Translations under genes and position numbers: made by a program
Origin: Sulfurovaceae bacterium
GTDB taxonomy: Bacteria; Campylobacterota; Campylobacteria; Campylobacterales; Sulfurovaceae
Assembly: GCA_029933395.1 (NCBI GenBank)
Contig: JAOZOG010000089.1
Location: forward strand, 1-8,179
Direction of reading: 5' to 3'
Length of the DNA: 8,179 bases
In this document: piece after piece, positions 1-7,280 of the stretch
Layout: the number at the start of each line of letters is the position of its first letter
Position numbering within the stretch: the stretch's first letter is position 1
Notes under the pieces: generated by a model
Databases searched by the model: none
Seen by the model: only the letters and a program-made list of their open reading frames with translations
What the model was told of the DNA's origin: nothing

Positions 1-130
1 TCCATAACAGAGTATACTGCGGCATTACCTGATCAAAATCGGCGCCCATCTGGTTCAAGCGCTTTTTCATCGATGTGAAAACGGATTTCCTTGATAACTG
101 ATAAAACGAATCGGCTGGCATATAATACAC
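1..130 (-). CDS. N-terminal fragment of an unrecognised protein, running off the left edge
   Basis: Read on the minus strand, a GTG at 130-128 opens a frame with no stop through to the window edge (43 codons). It starts VYYMPADSFYQLSRKSVF and continues through a basic stretch SMKKRLNQMG to TLLW. The start is supported by a strong Shine-Dalgarno sequence, GAGGAG at 141-136, five bases before the GTG. The next start, ATG at 121-119, is 14 bases from that site and so less likely. An in-frame TAA lies a little upstream, so the gene cannot begin much earlier. A perfect TATAAT lies about 47 bases upstream of the GTG. Residue composition looks like a real folded protein, unlike the overlapping 70-residue frame at 33-245, which is very rich in Arg and Lys. 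I do not recognise the family and only the first 43 residues are visible. Confidence 0.62.
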   Translation of the reverse strand, partial: MYYMPADSFYQLSRKSVFTSMKKRLNQMGADFDQVMPQYTLLW

Positions 131-135
131 GCCGT

Positions 136-141
136 CTCCTC
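136..141 (-). promoter_or_regulatory. Ribosome binding site GAGGAG for the left-edge gene
   Basis: The minus strand reads GAGGAG, then ACGGC, then GTG. The five-base spacing is close to ideal, and this site is what decides for the GTG start over the ATG three codons later. Confidence 0.6.
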
Positions 142-153
142 TTTTCCGCAGTG

Positions 154-217
154 CTGTGCCATTTTAAATTGGCTCTATTATACTTCATGCACTCTTTGAA
201 GCGGCTCAATGGCACAG
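154..217. repeat. Perfect 10-bp inverted repeat flanking a TATAAT box
   Basis: CTGTGCCATT at 154-163 is the exact reverse complement of AATGGCACAG at 208-217, 54 bp apart start to start. A small inner hairpin is possible (CTTCA 183-187 with TGAAG 197-201). The TATAAT box at 177-182 sits between the arms, so the arms could be two operator half-sites around a promoter. The alternative is an RNA fold with a 44-base loop. No T-tract follows either arm, so it is not a standard terminator. Confidence 0.45.
177..182 (-). promoter_or_regulatory. Candidate -10 box TATAAT for the left-edge gene
   Basis: The minus strand carries a perfect TATAAT. Transcription would start near 170, giving a leader of about 40 bases before the GTG at 130. 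No good -35 hexamer is seen at 16-18 bp; a TTGAGC lies 21 bp upstream, which is too far for a normal sigma-70 promoter. A weak -35 with a clear -10 is usual in Campylobacterota. The box lies between the arms of the inverted repeat 154-163/208-217. Confidence 0.4.
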
Positions 218-252
218 TGGCGGCATCAGAGGACTGATATGTCATCCCGAAG

Positions 253-305
253 CGTTTTTCCGGCTGTCACGGCTTAGAAGCACAGAAACTTTTTTAGGAA
301 AAACG
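253..305. repeat. 9-bp inverted repeat with a 35-base loop
   Basis: CGTTTTTCC at 253-261 is the exact reverse complement of GGAAAAACG at 297-305. The outer bases AAGCG (250-254) can also pair with CGCTT (308-312) if a few bases bulge. It lies about 110 bases after the lipoprotein stop, where a transcript end would be expected, but the T-run is inside the stem rather than after it. It may be a 3' mRNA structure; function is unknown. Confidence 0.35.
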
Positions 306-414
306 GCCGCTTAGGGGGAGTTGTGCGAGTGCTGGGAACAGGAACATCCGTTACCGGCGGTTCGGTAGGGAGCTGTATGGCCGCTCGTCCACTTTATCTG
401 TGACGAAAGCAATA

Positions 415-3400
415 TCAACGGGAAAAATCCCCGATGACAAGATAGGCTGCGCCTCTGTCAGGATTGGCTACGGCGACCAGCGCATTTTCGTTGACGGCAA
501 CAGAATTTCTTGGATCGTCACCCATAAAACGTCCGACCGTTGCGATTTTCTGCATCGTGCCGTCGAGGCCGATTTTGAGAATTTTGAGGCTTCTTGAACT
601 GTTGTTCGGATCAGGCTGAATGGAGTAGGTGTACAGAACACTTTCATCTGTGACGGTCATATCGATTTTTGTGATGTCACTGTAACTGGCCAGCGTGGCG
701 TCGTCTTCCACCTGTGCTATTTCACGGGTTTCTCCGCTGGTCGAAAGCAGTTGGAGGCGGTGCGTCGTGTCGAACTGTATGTCGAGATACTGACTGTTGA
801 ACGAATGGACATCTCCGTAGACGACGATCTGCTGCTCTCCTTTGTCGAAGGCTTCCCCGGTAGAGTAGAGATTGTCATCCACATGGAATGCCTTGCCTTT
901 GTAGGGGAAATATACAATATCGTTGTTCAGGCGCATTTCTCTGCCGTAATAACCGCTCACAACCTGATGGGGCGTGCCGACAGAAGGATGGATCTGCAGT
1001 GCATTGACCATTTTGACACCGTCCTGTGAAATGGAACGGTAGACGACAAAGGTTTTGCCCCGGTGATTCAGTGCCCTGATGGAATCGATCTGCTCACCTG
1101 AAGAAGCGGTGACGAGGGAGTTGTGAGCAGAAGCGGTGTGGCTCCTGATTGTTTTGGTTTCGCTGTTCCATGTCAGTTCGATAGGGGTGCCGTCCTGCGC
1201 AATGATGAAGTCTTTGAAATTTTCCGGAGGCATACTGCCGTTGTTGAGTTGCCTGATGTCAAAAAGCAGCACCGGCGAGGCAAGCTGTTTGGATGCGTAA
1301 TCGTAGGTCATGTAAAAGTCTCGCACATGACGGCTCATGTCATTTTCTCCGTTCGCTTTCCACCAGCCGACGCTTTCGACCAGCAGATGGGCAACGCCGT
1401 TCGCGTCCAGAATCACTTTTTTGAGATAGTTGTCCGTACGCTGCATACTGCTATCAGCGGGAAAATCCTGGTAGGATTTGTCATAAACGGTAATCATGTT
1501 GCCGAAAATGTCTCCTGCATCGAGGTTTGCTTTGAGATCGAAGGTGAACGCCTCTTTAATCTCGTTGCCGTTAATGTCAGAAACTCTGATTTCGAGTTTT
1601 GCCTGAGCGTCGGCATAGAGGTTGTCCGACGGCAGTGTCAACGTGACGGATGTGGGAGGCGTGAAGCCGGACGTCTCGATATTGCTGTAGAGTATTTCAC
1701 TGCGACCGTTCGCGATGAGCTTGATTTCGATCAGGTCGATATCGTAAGCATGGTCGATCTGAAGCGGCAGCGAGAACTGTTCCCCGACCTGATGGGCAGA
1801 GACCGTTGGTACAGTGACCGCCAGGCGGTTGTCATACACTGCAATGGAGTGAGAGACGATTTCAGAGAGGTTGCCGCTGTTGTCGGTCGCCGTGACCCTG
1901 ATCTGGAGCGAATCAGTCAGATACCCCTGGTCTTCAGGGATGGTCCATTTGACCAGCCCACTGATATGATCTTTGTCAGAAGTGAAGGTCTGGATCAGAT
2001 GCCAGTTGTCACTCTGTGATAGACGATAGTAGATCTTCGCTTCTGTTACCTGCATATCGTCTTTGACACTGAATTCGATGCCGTTGGAATCACCGCCCAG
2101 TACGCTGCCCAGTGTGCCGTGGACCTTGTTTTCGGCATAGAGACTCTGATGTCCGACATAGAGATAGTCAAATTGCGGTTCTCCCTGATCCGTATAGGTG
2201 ATCTTATATTCCTGACGGTTGTCTAAGGGGTTGATGTCGTCATCGCTGTAGGGGAGGTCAATGACCAGGTAGCTCACTCCTTCAGCCAGGATGTTGTCAT
2301 AGGACTTCCCGTTCTTTTCGATGATCTCGTCTCTGAAGTCGGCGATCAGGATGATATCGGTTCCCCCTCCCGGCGCCAGTGGAATATCGAAAAACTGCAT
2401 TGGCTGCGTTGCGAAATCGTTGACGGTTCCGTTCTTTTTGTAGCGGAGTCGGGCATAAAAGGAATCGACTGCTTCCGTTCCACTGTTTCTGATATGTATT
2501 TTGAGACGGGTTTGCCGGTTGGGTCTGACAGGATCGAGCAGCGAAACCTGACCGATGCGAAGATCCGGGCCTCGGAGGATTGTACTGAAAGACCACAGAG
2601 GAGAAGAGGGATAATTCCCACCGTAATAGGCTTTGTCCCTCCCGGATTCACGTACTTTTACGCGCCAGTAATAGGTTGTACCCGGTGCGAGTTTGGTTGT
2701 GGAAATTTCATGCCAGTAGAGATGTTTTTTGGAGATCCAGCCGGAATGGTAAACAAGGTTTTGTACGGATGTCCCGATTTCAATATAGTATTCGAGATCG
2801 TCGCCGTCAAGGTCGGTTACACCCCATTCAAATTTAGGATCTATGTCCACATTGACGGCACGGTCGGCCGGTTTTTGAAAAGCGGTATTGAACTGTGGCG
2901 TATTCTGCAGGTCGACTGCAATAGAAACGGTGTCACTCCAGGGACCGGTACCGCTACTGTTCTTCGCCCGCACCCTGAAGTAGTAACGGGTGTTGTCCTT
3001 CAGGTCCGGTACTAGATATCTGAGGGCCTCTCCCGCATCGTATACTTGGCTTTCGTAGAAAGCAGGGTTATCCGCGACATTTATCTCGTACCGGGCTCTG
3101 TCATTCGATAGAGCAGGGACCTGTTCCCAGCTGACTGTCAGGGTACTTGAAGCTGTTTTGTAAGGAAGCGTATAGATTGAAACTTTTGGTGGCAATTGCC
3201 CGGTAGACACCGACCCTCCTCCCGTCGTATTACCCCCATCATTCGTTTCCGGCTGTCCCACTCTGATGCTTCCTGTAACGATATTGCTTCGATTTCCCCT
3301 CGCATCGAAGGCCTGTGCAGAGAACGTATAGGCACCCGGATTTTTGTAAACGTGAGTGAAAGAGTGCAGAGTCTCTTCCGCGTTCGGATCTTCGAGAACG

Positions 3401-6400
3401 GAAGTGCTGCCGTCTCCCCAGTCGACCGTGATTTTTTTCACGTCGTTGTCCGGGTCGTCAAGCCGCAGACGGATATGGAAATATTTTTCTGCCGTGACAT
3501 TTTCCGGTCCGCTGTGATATGTCAGAACCGGTACAGCCGTTTCTACCACATTGACGATCAGGTTTTCCTGTCCAATGACACCTTCTCCATGCGGTTCGAC
3601 GGCGACGTACAGGCGTTTTTTTCCTGTTTTTCCCGGGGTACAGATCACCGATGCCTTTGTCCCGTCCTCTTTGACAACGGGAGCAAGACAGTCGGCGTCT
3701 TCAAGGCTCATCGCCAGCGTCCGCGGCAGACCGCTTCCGGTGACGGAAAAAGCCGTCTGCTGATCGACGACGGCACTTTTTGGCGAATAACCCGTGATTT
3801 TCGGAGGAAGGTACCGCGACAGTTTCATCATGCCCGGCAACGGTTCCATGGCAACACCGTCACGGTTTTCGGCGCTGATTCGCCAGTAGACGACATCCCG
3901 GCTCCAGCCGTCGAGCGGAATGGAAAAATGTTTCGTTCCTCCGGCCTGCACGGCGTCGTAGTCGCCACCGACAGCGACGGAACGGGTGCCGACGGTCGGA
4001 AAATAGGCTTTAGGCGCGATGTCGACCCGGACGTTGCGCACGGCATCGTTGGCCTGGCGAATATTGAACGAGCCGCTAACGGCATCGGCCGCTTCGCGGA
4101 TATGAACGTTGGTGACAGCAGGGGGTGCTACGTCGGAGGCGTCGACCGTGTAGTAGACATGCAGCGCCGCGTCACGGCCGCTTTCCGGCCATTTTAAAAG
4201 CTCTTGTCTGCCGTCGATGTCCGCATAGATCTTCCACTGGCAGTAGCGGGGACCGTTCGCATCCCTGTCGGGAGTAATGTCAGCCGCTACCCGGGTCGTG
4301 ACGAGAGGTTCGAGATTTCCGACAACGATGCGGTCCGGGCTGTGCAGCGCCGCGCTGCAGAATGCCGTGTCCTTTTTCAGGACGACATTGCGCAAAACCT
4401 TATCGGATTCATTGACGATTCCCCATGTCTGGTGCACCGTTTCGCCGGAGCGGCAGCCGTGAGTCGTATCCGGCCAGTAACTGTAGGGTTTGATCTCATC
4501 TTTGACGAGGTTGATGCCCCGTGAAAGGTTGCCGGGTTTGACCAGCCCAATCATCACTTCCGCTGTCAGACCGTTCGCATCGGCAACCTGGACGGCCAAG
4601 GAGTCCGCAAGAGTTTTGGCATCGACGTTTTTTGTGGAGACGGTGACGTGGCCCATCGCGTCGACGGAGGCGGAGAAGGCGGTACCGGGCGCTTTGGTGA
4701 CAGTGTAACTAAACGGTTCTTTGCCGCCGGAAATTTTGATCCCGCTTTTTCCTTTCTGCGCCGCCGTCACGTAGAGGACGGGGTATTCAGGTACGGCAGC
4801 AAAGATGTCCGGTGCCGGGACGACCGCCGGGTCGAGCGGGGCTGAAGCCGCTGCGATTTTTGTGAAATCCTGCCGCCAGGCTTCCACGGTCAGCGTCAGC
4901 GCCGAAACGGTGCCGGGGTCGCATCCATCGGGCAGGGCAACATTGAAGAAATCCCGGTTTGCGTATTCGATGAAGGAAGCGGCACAGCCGCTCCCGCCCC
5001 CGATTTTCCACTGATACAGAGCCGGTGTTTCCGCCCCGGACATCGTTGGTATGACACGCCATGTGCCGGCGGTTTCGGGAACTGATTCGACGGAGAGGCC
5101 CAGTTTCGGCAGCGTGGTGAAAAGTGTTTTCAGCGTATAGTCGAAGACCTGATAGCTTCCGGTGTGAAACCGCCGGTCCGAAACGGAAAAACGGAAGTCA
5201 GCGTCGGCCCGGACGGCAAAAAGCGCGTCGGCCGGCTCCTGTGCCTGACCGACTGCGCTGTAGTCATGGAACCATCCGCAGACGATCTGGCTTCCTTTCC
5301 AGCTTTTGCGGATGTCGTTGTCCAGTACGGCGACTGTTGCGATACCGGTCTTTTCATCGACGATACTCAGCGACGGCGTGAAATCGGCGAGGGTGCGCCA
5401 GGAATGAACGGTGGAGCAGACGCGTATCGACGCCGTGCCGTCGTCGTTGGACTGCCACTCGGTCACATAGGGCGTTTCGACCGCGACCAGGACGTCGACG
5501 TCTTTCTGTACGGCCGCTTCGCTGACACTGCCGCCTTTGGAAAAATAGGAGGCGGTTTTTTTCCGCATGATGTTGTAGATGCCATAATCGCCTCCCCACA
5601 TTTTTTCGAGCATGTCGAGATAGTCTTCGACGATGTGGACATCAAAACCGCCCACACCGAGCTGCAGGTCGAGAAAGTTCAGGCGGTTCGACTGGGAGAC
5701 GAGAGTCGAAACTTTCTGGAGCTGGAAGATGACATCCTTAAGATCGTAATCGTCGGCTTCTTCCTGTGTTCCGCCGAAAACCGGGATCAGTTCGTGGTAC
5801 GGGAGCACGCCGGCGCCAGGAGCGTAATAGCGGCGGGACATGAAGATCTCCACGGCGATGGCGAACGAGTTGAGGTCCCGGTTCTTGTTGGCGAGTTCCG
5901 CCGTAAGCCCGGCGTAGGCGACGGCTTTCGCCGCCCCGTTGACGATGTCTTTTGTGGCTTCTTCCGCACACTCTTTTCTCTGGGTGAAAAAAACCTTGAG
6001 GCTCGGTTCCTTCGGGAGCTTCAGGCATTTTCTGAGAATATTGGCCACATTCTTGCCTGTTTCCACTCCGCCTTTGTATATTTCCGCGGCGACAGGGTCG
6101 GCTTCGCCGTATTCACGTTGAATCAGCTCGTTGAGCACTGTGGCGGTGGTATCAACGAGGCAGTCCGCGGCTTTGGGGTCGGAGCTGAAGAGTTCGGGGG
6201 CACATTTGAACACGACGGTCCCCGTCAGGGCGGCGGCAGTGCCGTACTCTTCGGACAGCGCCAGGGACGTTCCGGCGTTGTAAGTGCTTTCGGCCTGGCT
6301 GGCGACAGCCTTTTTCGGTTTGCCCTCGCGGTAGTAGGTATCATAATTGAAAGCGGTGTCCAGAGCGTAGGTGAGGCCGGTAAGGACTTTTTTGGCCGTC

Positions 6401-7191
6401 TTTTCCGATACCTCCATCTCATCGAGATTATTGTTGGACCAGTTCAGATGCATCTGCTGTACCTGAAGGTAGAGACCATAGAGAGCCGCGGCTTTGACAC
6501 GGTACCGGTACATGCGGCTTTTGTCGTTGTATAAACTCTTGATTCTGGGGTCGGTTCCGATGGTCAGCGGTGACGGTGCGGGCGTTTCGCCCCGCATGAT
6601 CCGGCGCCAGTAGCTGTTGCTTTCCCGGTGCAGCGGCACTCCCAGCGATTCGATGACCGCTTTGGCCAGCGCCTCGGGAAGCGGTTTCGTCGCCAGGCCG
6701 TTTTCCCGGATAAAACGGATGTATGCGGGATCGGAAGAATCCGCCGTCGTCAGGTCGATTTTGTAGGTGGTCATTCCGTCCGTCGCCCGGGCATCGGCCG
6801 TCCGGGCGGGAACGCCGTCGGCAGCCGTTTGAAGCTGGATGCCGTTCGCATCGTCCATGTCGCTGTCGAGCGCCTGCAGTATCTGCGAGACGAGCGCCGG
6901 TTTCGCGAAGGAAAACACATCGACCGTCTCTTGCGCCTCGACGGTACCGAGCTTGACGCCGGCGGTGGAAAACGTGGCAGTGTCCCCCGGCCGATAGTCG
7001 TAAGCGCCGCCAGCCCCGGTCTTGCCGGTGATGCCCGACGAGGTCGTGTAGTCCGCGTTTTCGACAGTTATGAACCGGCCGCTTTGACGGCTGCCGCTGT
7101 CAGCGGATGCCCCGCCGCCTCCACCGCCGCCGCATCCCGCAGTAACGAACGCCAAAAAGAGCACGAAAAGCGCTGTAAAAAACCTTTTCAT
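415..7191 (-). CDS. Giant multidomain surface lipoprotein (PKD, FN3, CARDB and Ig-like modules, propeller-like C-terminus)
   Basis: 2258 residues, ATG at 7191-7189 after TGGAG with nine-base spacing, TGA at 417-415. Residues 1-19 are a lipoprotein signal peptide; the lipobox VTAGC places the lipidated cysteine at 20, followed by seven glycines. Residues 41-120 carry a motif common in proteobacterial secreted lipoproteins (YTTSSGITG, YDYRPGD, LGTVEA, then ALDSDMDDANGI). Residues 200-555 are mostly helical and unassigned. Ig-like beta modules follow at about 565-665, 790-885 and 1022-1125. Next are an IPT/TIG-like module at 1129-1216 (VTGSGLP, Cys1168 and Cys1184), a PKD domain at 1221-1312 (WGDGS 1258-1262, HVYKNPGAYTF), a Gly/Thr linker at 1318-1332, FN3 domains at 1334-1427 (YYFRVRAKNSSGTGPWSD) and 1431-1537 (DLDGDD, TTYYWRV), CARDB at 1541-1665 (PDLRIGQV, RNSGTEA), and two Ig-like modules at about 1670-1890. 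A likely beta-propeller fills 1891-2258. Such module chains serve adhesion, scaffolding or ligand binding at the cell surface. No catalytic motif was seen, so enzyme activity is not claimed. Confidence 0.96.
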   Translation of the reverse strand: MKRFFTALFVLFLAFVTAGCGGGGGGGASADSGSRQSGRFITVENADYTTSSGITGKTGAGGAYDYRPGDTATFSTAGVKLGTVEAQETVDVFSFAKPALVSQILQALDSDMDDANGIQLQTAADGVPARTADARATDGMTTYKIDLTTADSSDPAYIRFIRENGLATKPLPEALAKAVIESLGVPLHRESNSYWRRIMRGETPAPSPLTIGTDPRIKSLYNDKSRMYRYRVKAAALYGLYLQVQQMHLNWSNNNLDEMEVSEKTAKKVLTGLTYALDTAFNYDTYYREGKPKKAVASQAESTYNAGTSLALSEEYGTAAALTGTVVFKCAPELFSSDPKAADCLVDTTATVLNELIQREYGEADPVAAEIYKGGVETGKNVANILRKCLKLPKEPSLKVFFTQRKECAEEATKDIVNGAAKAVAYAGLTAELANKNRDLNSFAIAVEIFMSRRYYAPGAGVLPYHELIPVFGGTQEEADDYDLKDVIFQLQKVSTLVSQSNRLNFLDLQLGVGGFDVHIVEDYLDMLEKMWGGDYGIYNIMRKKTASYFSKGGSVSEAAVQKDVDVLVAVETPYVTEWQSNDDGTASIRVCSTVHSWRTLADFTPSLSIVDEKTGIATVAVLDNDIRKSWKGSQIVCGWFHDYSAVGQAQEPADALFAVRADADFRFSVSDRRFHTGSYQVFDYTLKTLFTTLPKLGLSVESVPETAGTWRVIPTMSGAETPALYQWKIGGGSGCAASFIEYANRDFFNVALPDGCDPGTVSALTLTVEAWRQDFTKIAAASAPLDPAVVPAPDIFAAVPEYPVLYVTAAQKGKSGIKISGGKEPFSYTVTKAPGTAFSASVDAMGHVTVSTKNVDAKTLADSLAVQVADANGLTAEVMIGLVKPGNLSRGINLVKDEIKPYSYWPDTTHGCRSGETVHQTWGIVNESDKVLRNVVLKKDTAFCSAALHSPDRIVVGNLEPLVTTRVAADITPDRDANGPRYCQWKIYADIDGRQELLKWPESGRDAALHVYYTVDASDVAPPAVTNVHIREAADAVSGSFNIRQANDAVRNVRVDIAPKAYFPTVGTRSVAVGGDYDAVQAGGTKHFSIPLDGWSRDVVYWRISAENRDGVAMEPLPGMMKLSRYLPPKITGYSPKSAVVDQQTAFSVTGSGLPRTLAMSLEDADCLAPVVKEDGTKASVICTPGKTGKKRLYVAVEPHGEGVIGQENLIVNVVETAVPVLTYHSGPENVTAEKYFHIRLRLDDPDNDVKKITVDWGDGSTSVLEDPNAEETLHSFTHVYKNPGAYTFSAQAFDARGNRSNIVTGSIRVGQPETNDGGNTTGGGSVSTGQLPPKVSIYTLPYKTASSTLTVSWEQVPALSNDRARYEINVADNPAFYESQVYDAGEALRYLVPDLKDNTRYYFRVRAKNSSGTGPWSDTVSIAVDLQNTPQFNTAFQKPADRAVNVDIDPKFEWGVTDLDGDDLEYYIEIGTSVQNLVYHSGWISKKHLYWHEISTTKLAPGTTYYWRVKVRESGRDKAYYGGNYPSSPLWSFSTILRGPDLRIGQVSLLDPVRPNRQTRLKIHIRNSGTEAVDSFYARLRYKKNGTVNDFATQPMQFFDIPLAPGGGTDIILIADFRDEIIEKNGKSYDNILAEGVSYLVIDLPYSDDDINPLDNRQEYKITYTDQGEPQFDYLYVGHQSLYAENKVHGTLGSVLGGDSNGIEFSVKDDMQVTEAKIYYRLSQSDNWHLIQTFTSDKDHISGLVKWTIPEDQGYLTDSLQIRVTATDNSGNLSEIVSHSIAVYDNRLAVTVPTVSAHQVGEQFSLPLQIDHAYDIDLIEIKLIANGRSEILYSNIETSGFTPPTSVTLTLPSDNLYADAQAKLEIRVSDINGNEIKEAFTFDLKANLDAGDIFGNMITVYDKSYQDFPADSSMQRTDNYLKKVILDANGVAHLLVESVGWWKANGENDMSRHVRDFYMTYDYASKQLASPVLLFDIRQLNNGSMPPENFKDFIIAQDGTPIELTWNSETKTIRSHTASAHNSLVTASSGEQIDSIRALNHRGKTFVVYRSISQDGVKMVNALQIHPSVGTPHQVVSGYYGREMRLNNDIVYFPYKGKAFHVDDNLYSTGEAFDKGEQQIVVYGDVHSFNSQYLDIQFDTTHRLQLLSTSGETREIAQVEDDATLASYSDITKIDMTVTDESVLYTYSIQPDPNNSSRSLKILKIGLDGTMQKIATVGRFMGDDPRNSVAVNENALVAVANPDRGAAYLVIGDFSR

Positions 7192-7200
7192 CGTTTCAGT

Positions 7201-7205
7201 CTCCA
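7201..7205 (-). promoter_or_regulatory. Ribosome binding site TGGAG of the giant lipoprotein gene
   Basis: The minus strand reads TGGAG, then nine bases ACTGAAACG, then ATG at 7191-7189. It supports this start, which is also the one that yields an intact lipoprotein signal peptide. Confidence 0.6.
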
Positions 7206-7227
7206 GTCGATTTGTGATAACCGGAGT

Positions 7228-7233
7228 ATTCTA
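7228..7233 (-). promoter_or_regulatory. Possible -10 box TAGAAT of the giant lipoprotein gene
   Basis: TAGAAT differs from TATAAT at one base and is preceded by TGAT, near an extended -10. It would start transcription near 7221 and give a leader of about 30 bases. No -35 consensus is visible; the expected -35 area is occupied by the GTAACGTT repeats. The gene could instead be read through from the response regulator gene 89 bases upstream, because no terminator is seen between them. Confidence 0.3.
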
Positions 7234-7238
7234 ATCAG

Positions 7239-7263
7239 GTAACGTTATATTTCCCGTAACGTT
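7239..7263. repeat. Two exact GTAACGTT direct repeats upstream of the lipoprotein gene
   Basis: GTAACGTT occurs on the plus strand at 7239-7246 and again at 7256-7263, 17 bp apart start to start. Each copy contains the palindrome AACGTT. The pair lies 48-72 bases before the lipoprotein start and just upstream of the possible -10 box, centred near -22 and -39 of the inferred start point. That placing suits a transcription factor site. The 17-bp period does not match the usual 11-bp tandem spacing of OmpR/PhoB-family sites, so binding by the adjacent regulator is only a guess. Confidence 0.45.
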
Positions 7264-7280
7264 GCCGGACTTACCGTATT

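Larger units (their letters stand above)
131..414. other. Non-coding region between the giant lipoprotein gene and the left-edge gene
   Basis: About 280 bases with no supportable gene. The right part lies downstream of the lipoprotein stop; the left part holds the ribosome binding site, TATAAT and inverted repeat of the next gene. I looked for an intrinsic terminator after the lipoprotein stop and found none that is convincing: short stems such as TACCG/CGGTA are not followed by a T-run. The only sizeable structure is the CGTTTTTCC/GGAAAAACG inverted repeat at 253-305. No tRNA or other RNA gene was recognised. Confidence 0.6.

Noticed and set aside
154..217. Integron attC site
   Set aside because: The palindromic arms suggested it, but the core GTTRRRY and RYYYAAC boxes are absent and no cassette or integrase is present.
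33..245. 70-codon minus-strand open frame at the left edge
   Set aside because: Arg/Lys-rich composition and no good ribosome site. The overlapping GTG frame at 130 has a strong ribosome site, a promoter-like box and continues off the edge.
250..312. Intrinsic terminator after the lipoprotein gene
   Set aside because: The inverted repeat has a 35-base loop and the T-run lies within the stem rather than after it, so it does not fit the standard form.
1123..2019. 298-codon plus-strand open frame
   Set aside because: Same antisense register; the sense frame encodes the Ig-like and start of the propeller-like region with well-formed beta-strand patterns.
3196..4197. 333-codon plus-strand open frame
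   Set aside because: Same antisense register as above. The sense frame here encodes clear IPT/TIG-like and PKD domains, so the plus-strand frame is a shadow.
5164..6534. 456-codon open frame on the plus strand, antisense to the lipoprotein gene
   Set aside because: It is in exact codon-on-codon antisense register with the lipoprotein gene. Stops in that frame require TTA, CTA or TCA codons in the sense gene, which are rare in this GC-rich part, so long open frames arise for free. It has no convincing ribosome site and its composition is that of a complement shadow.
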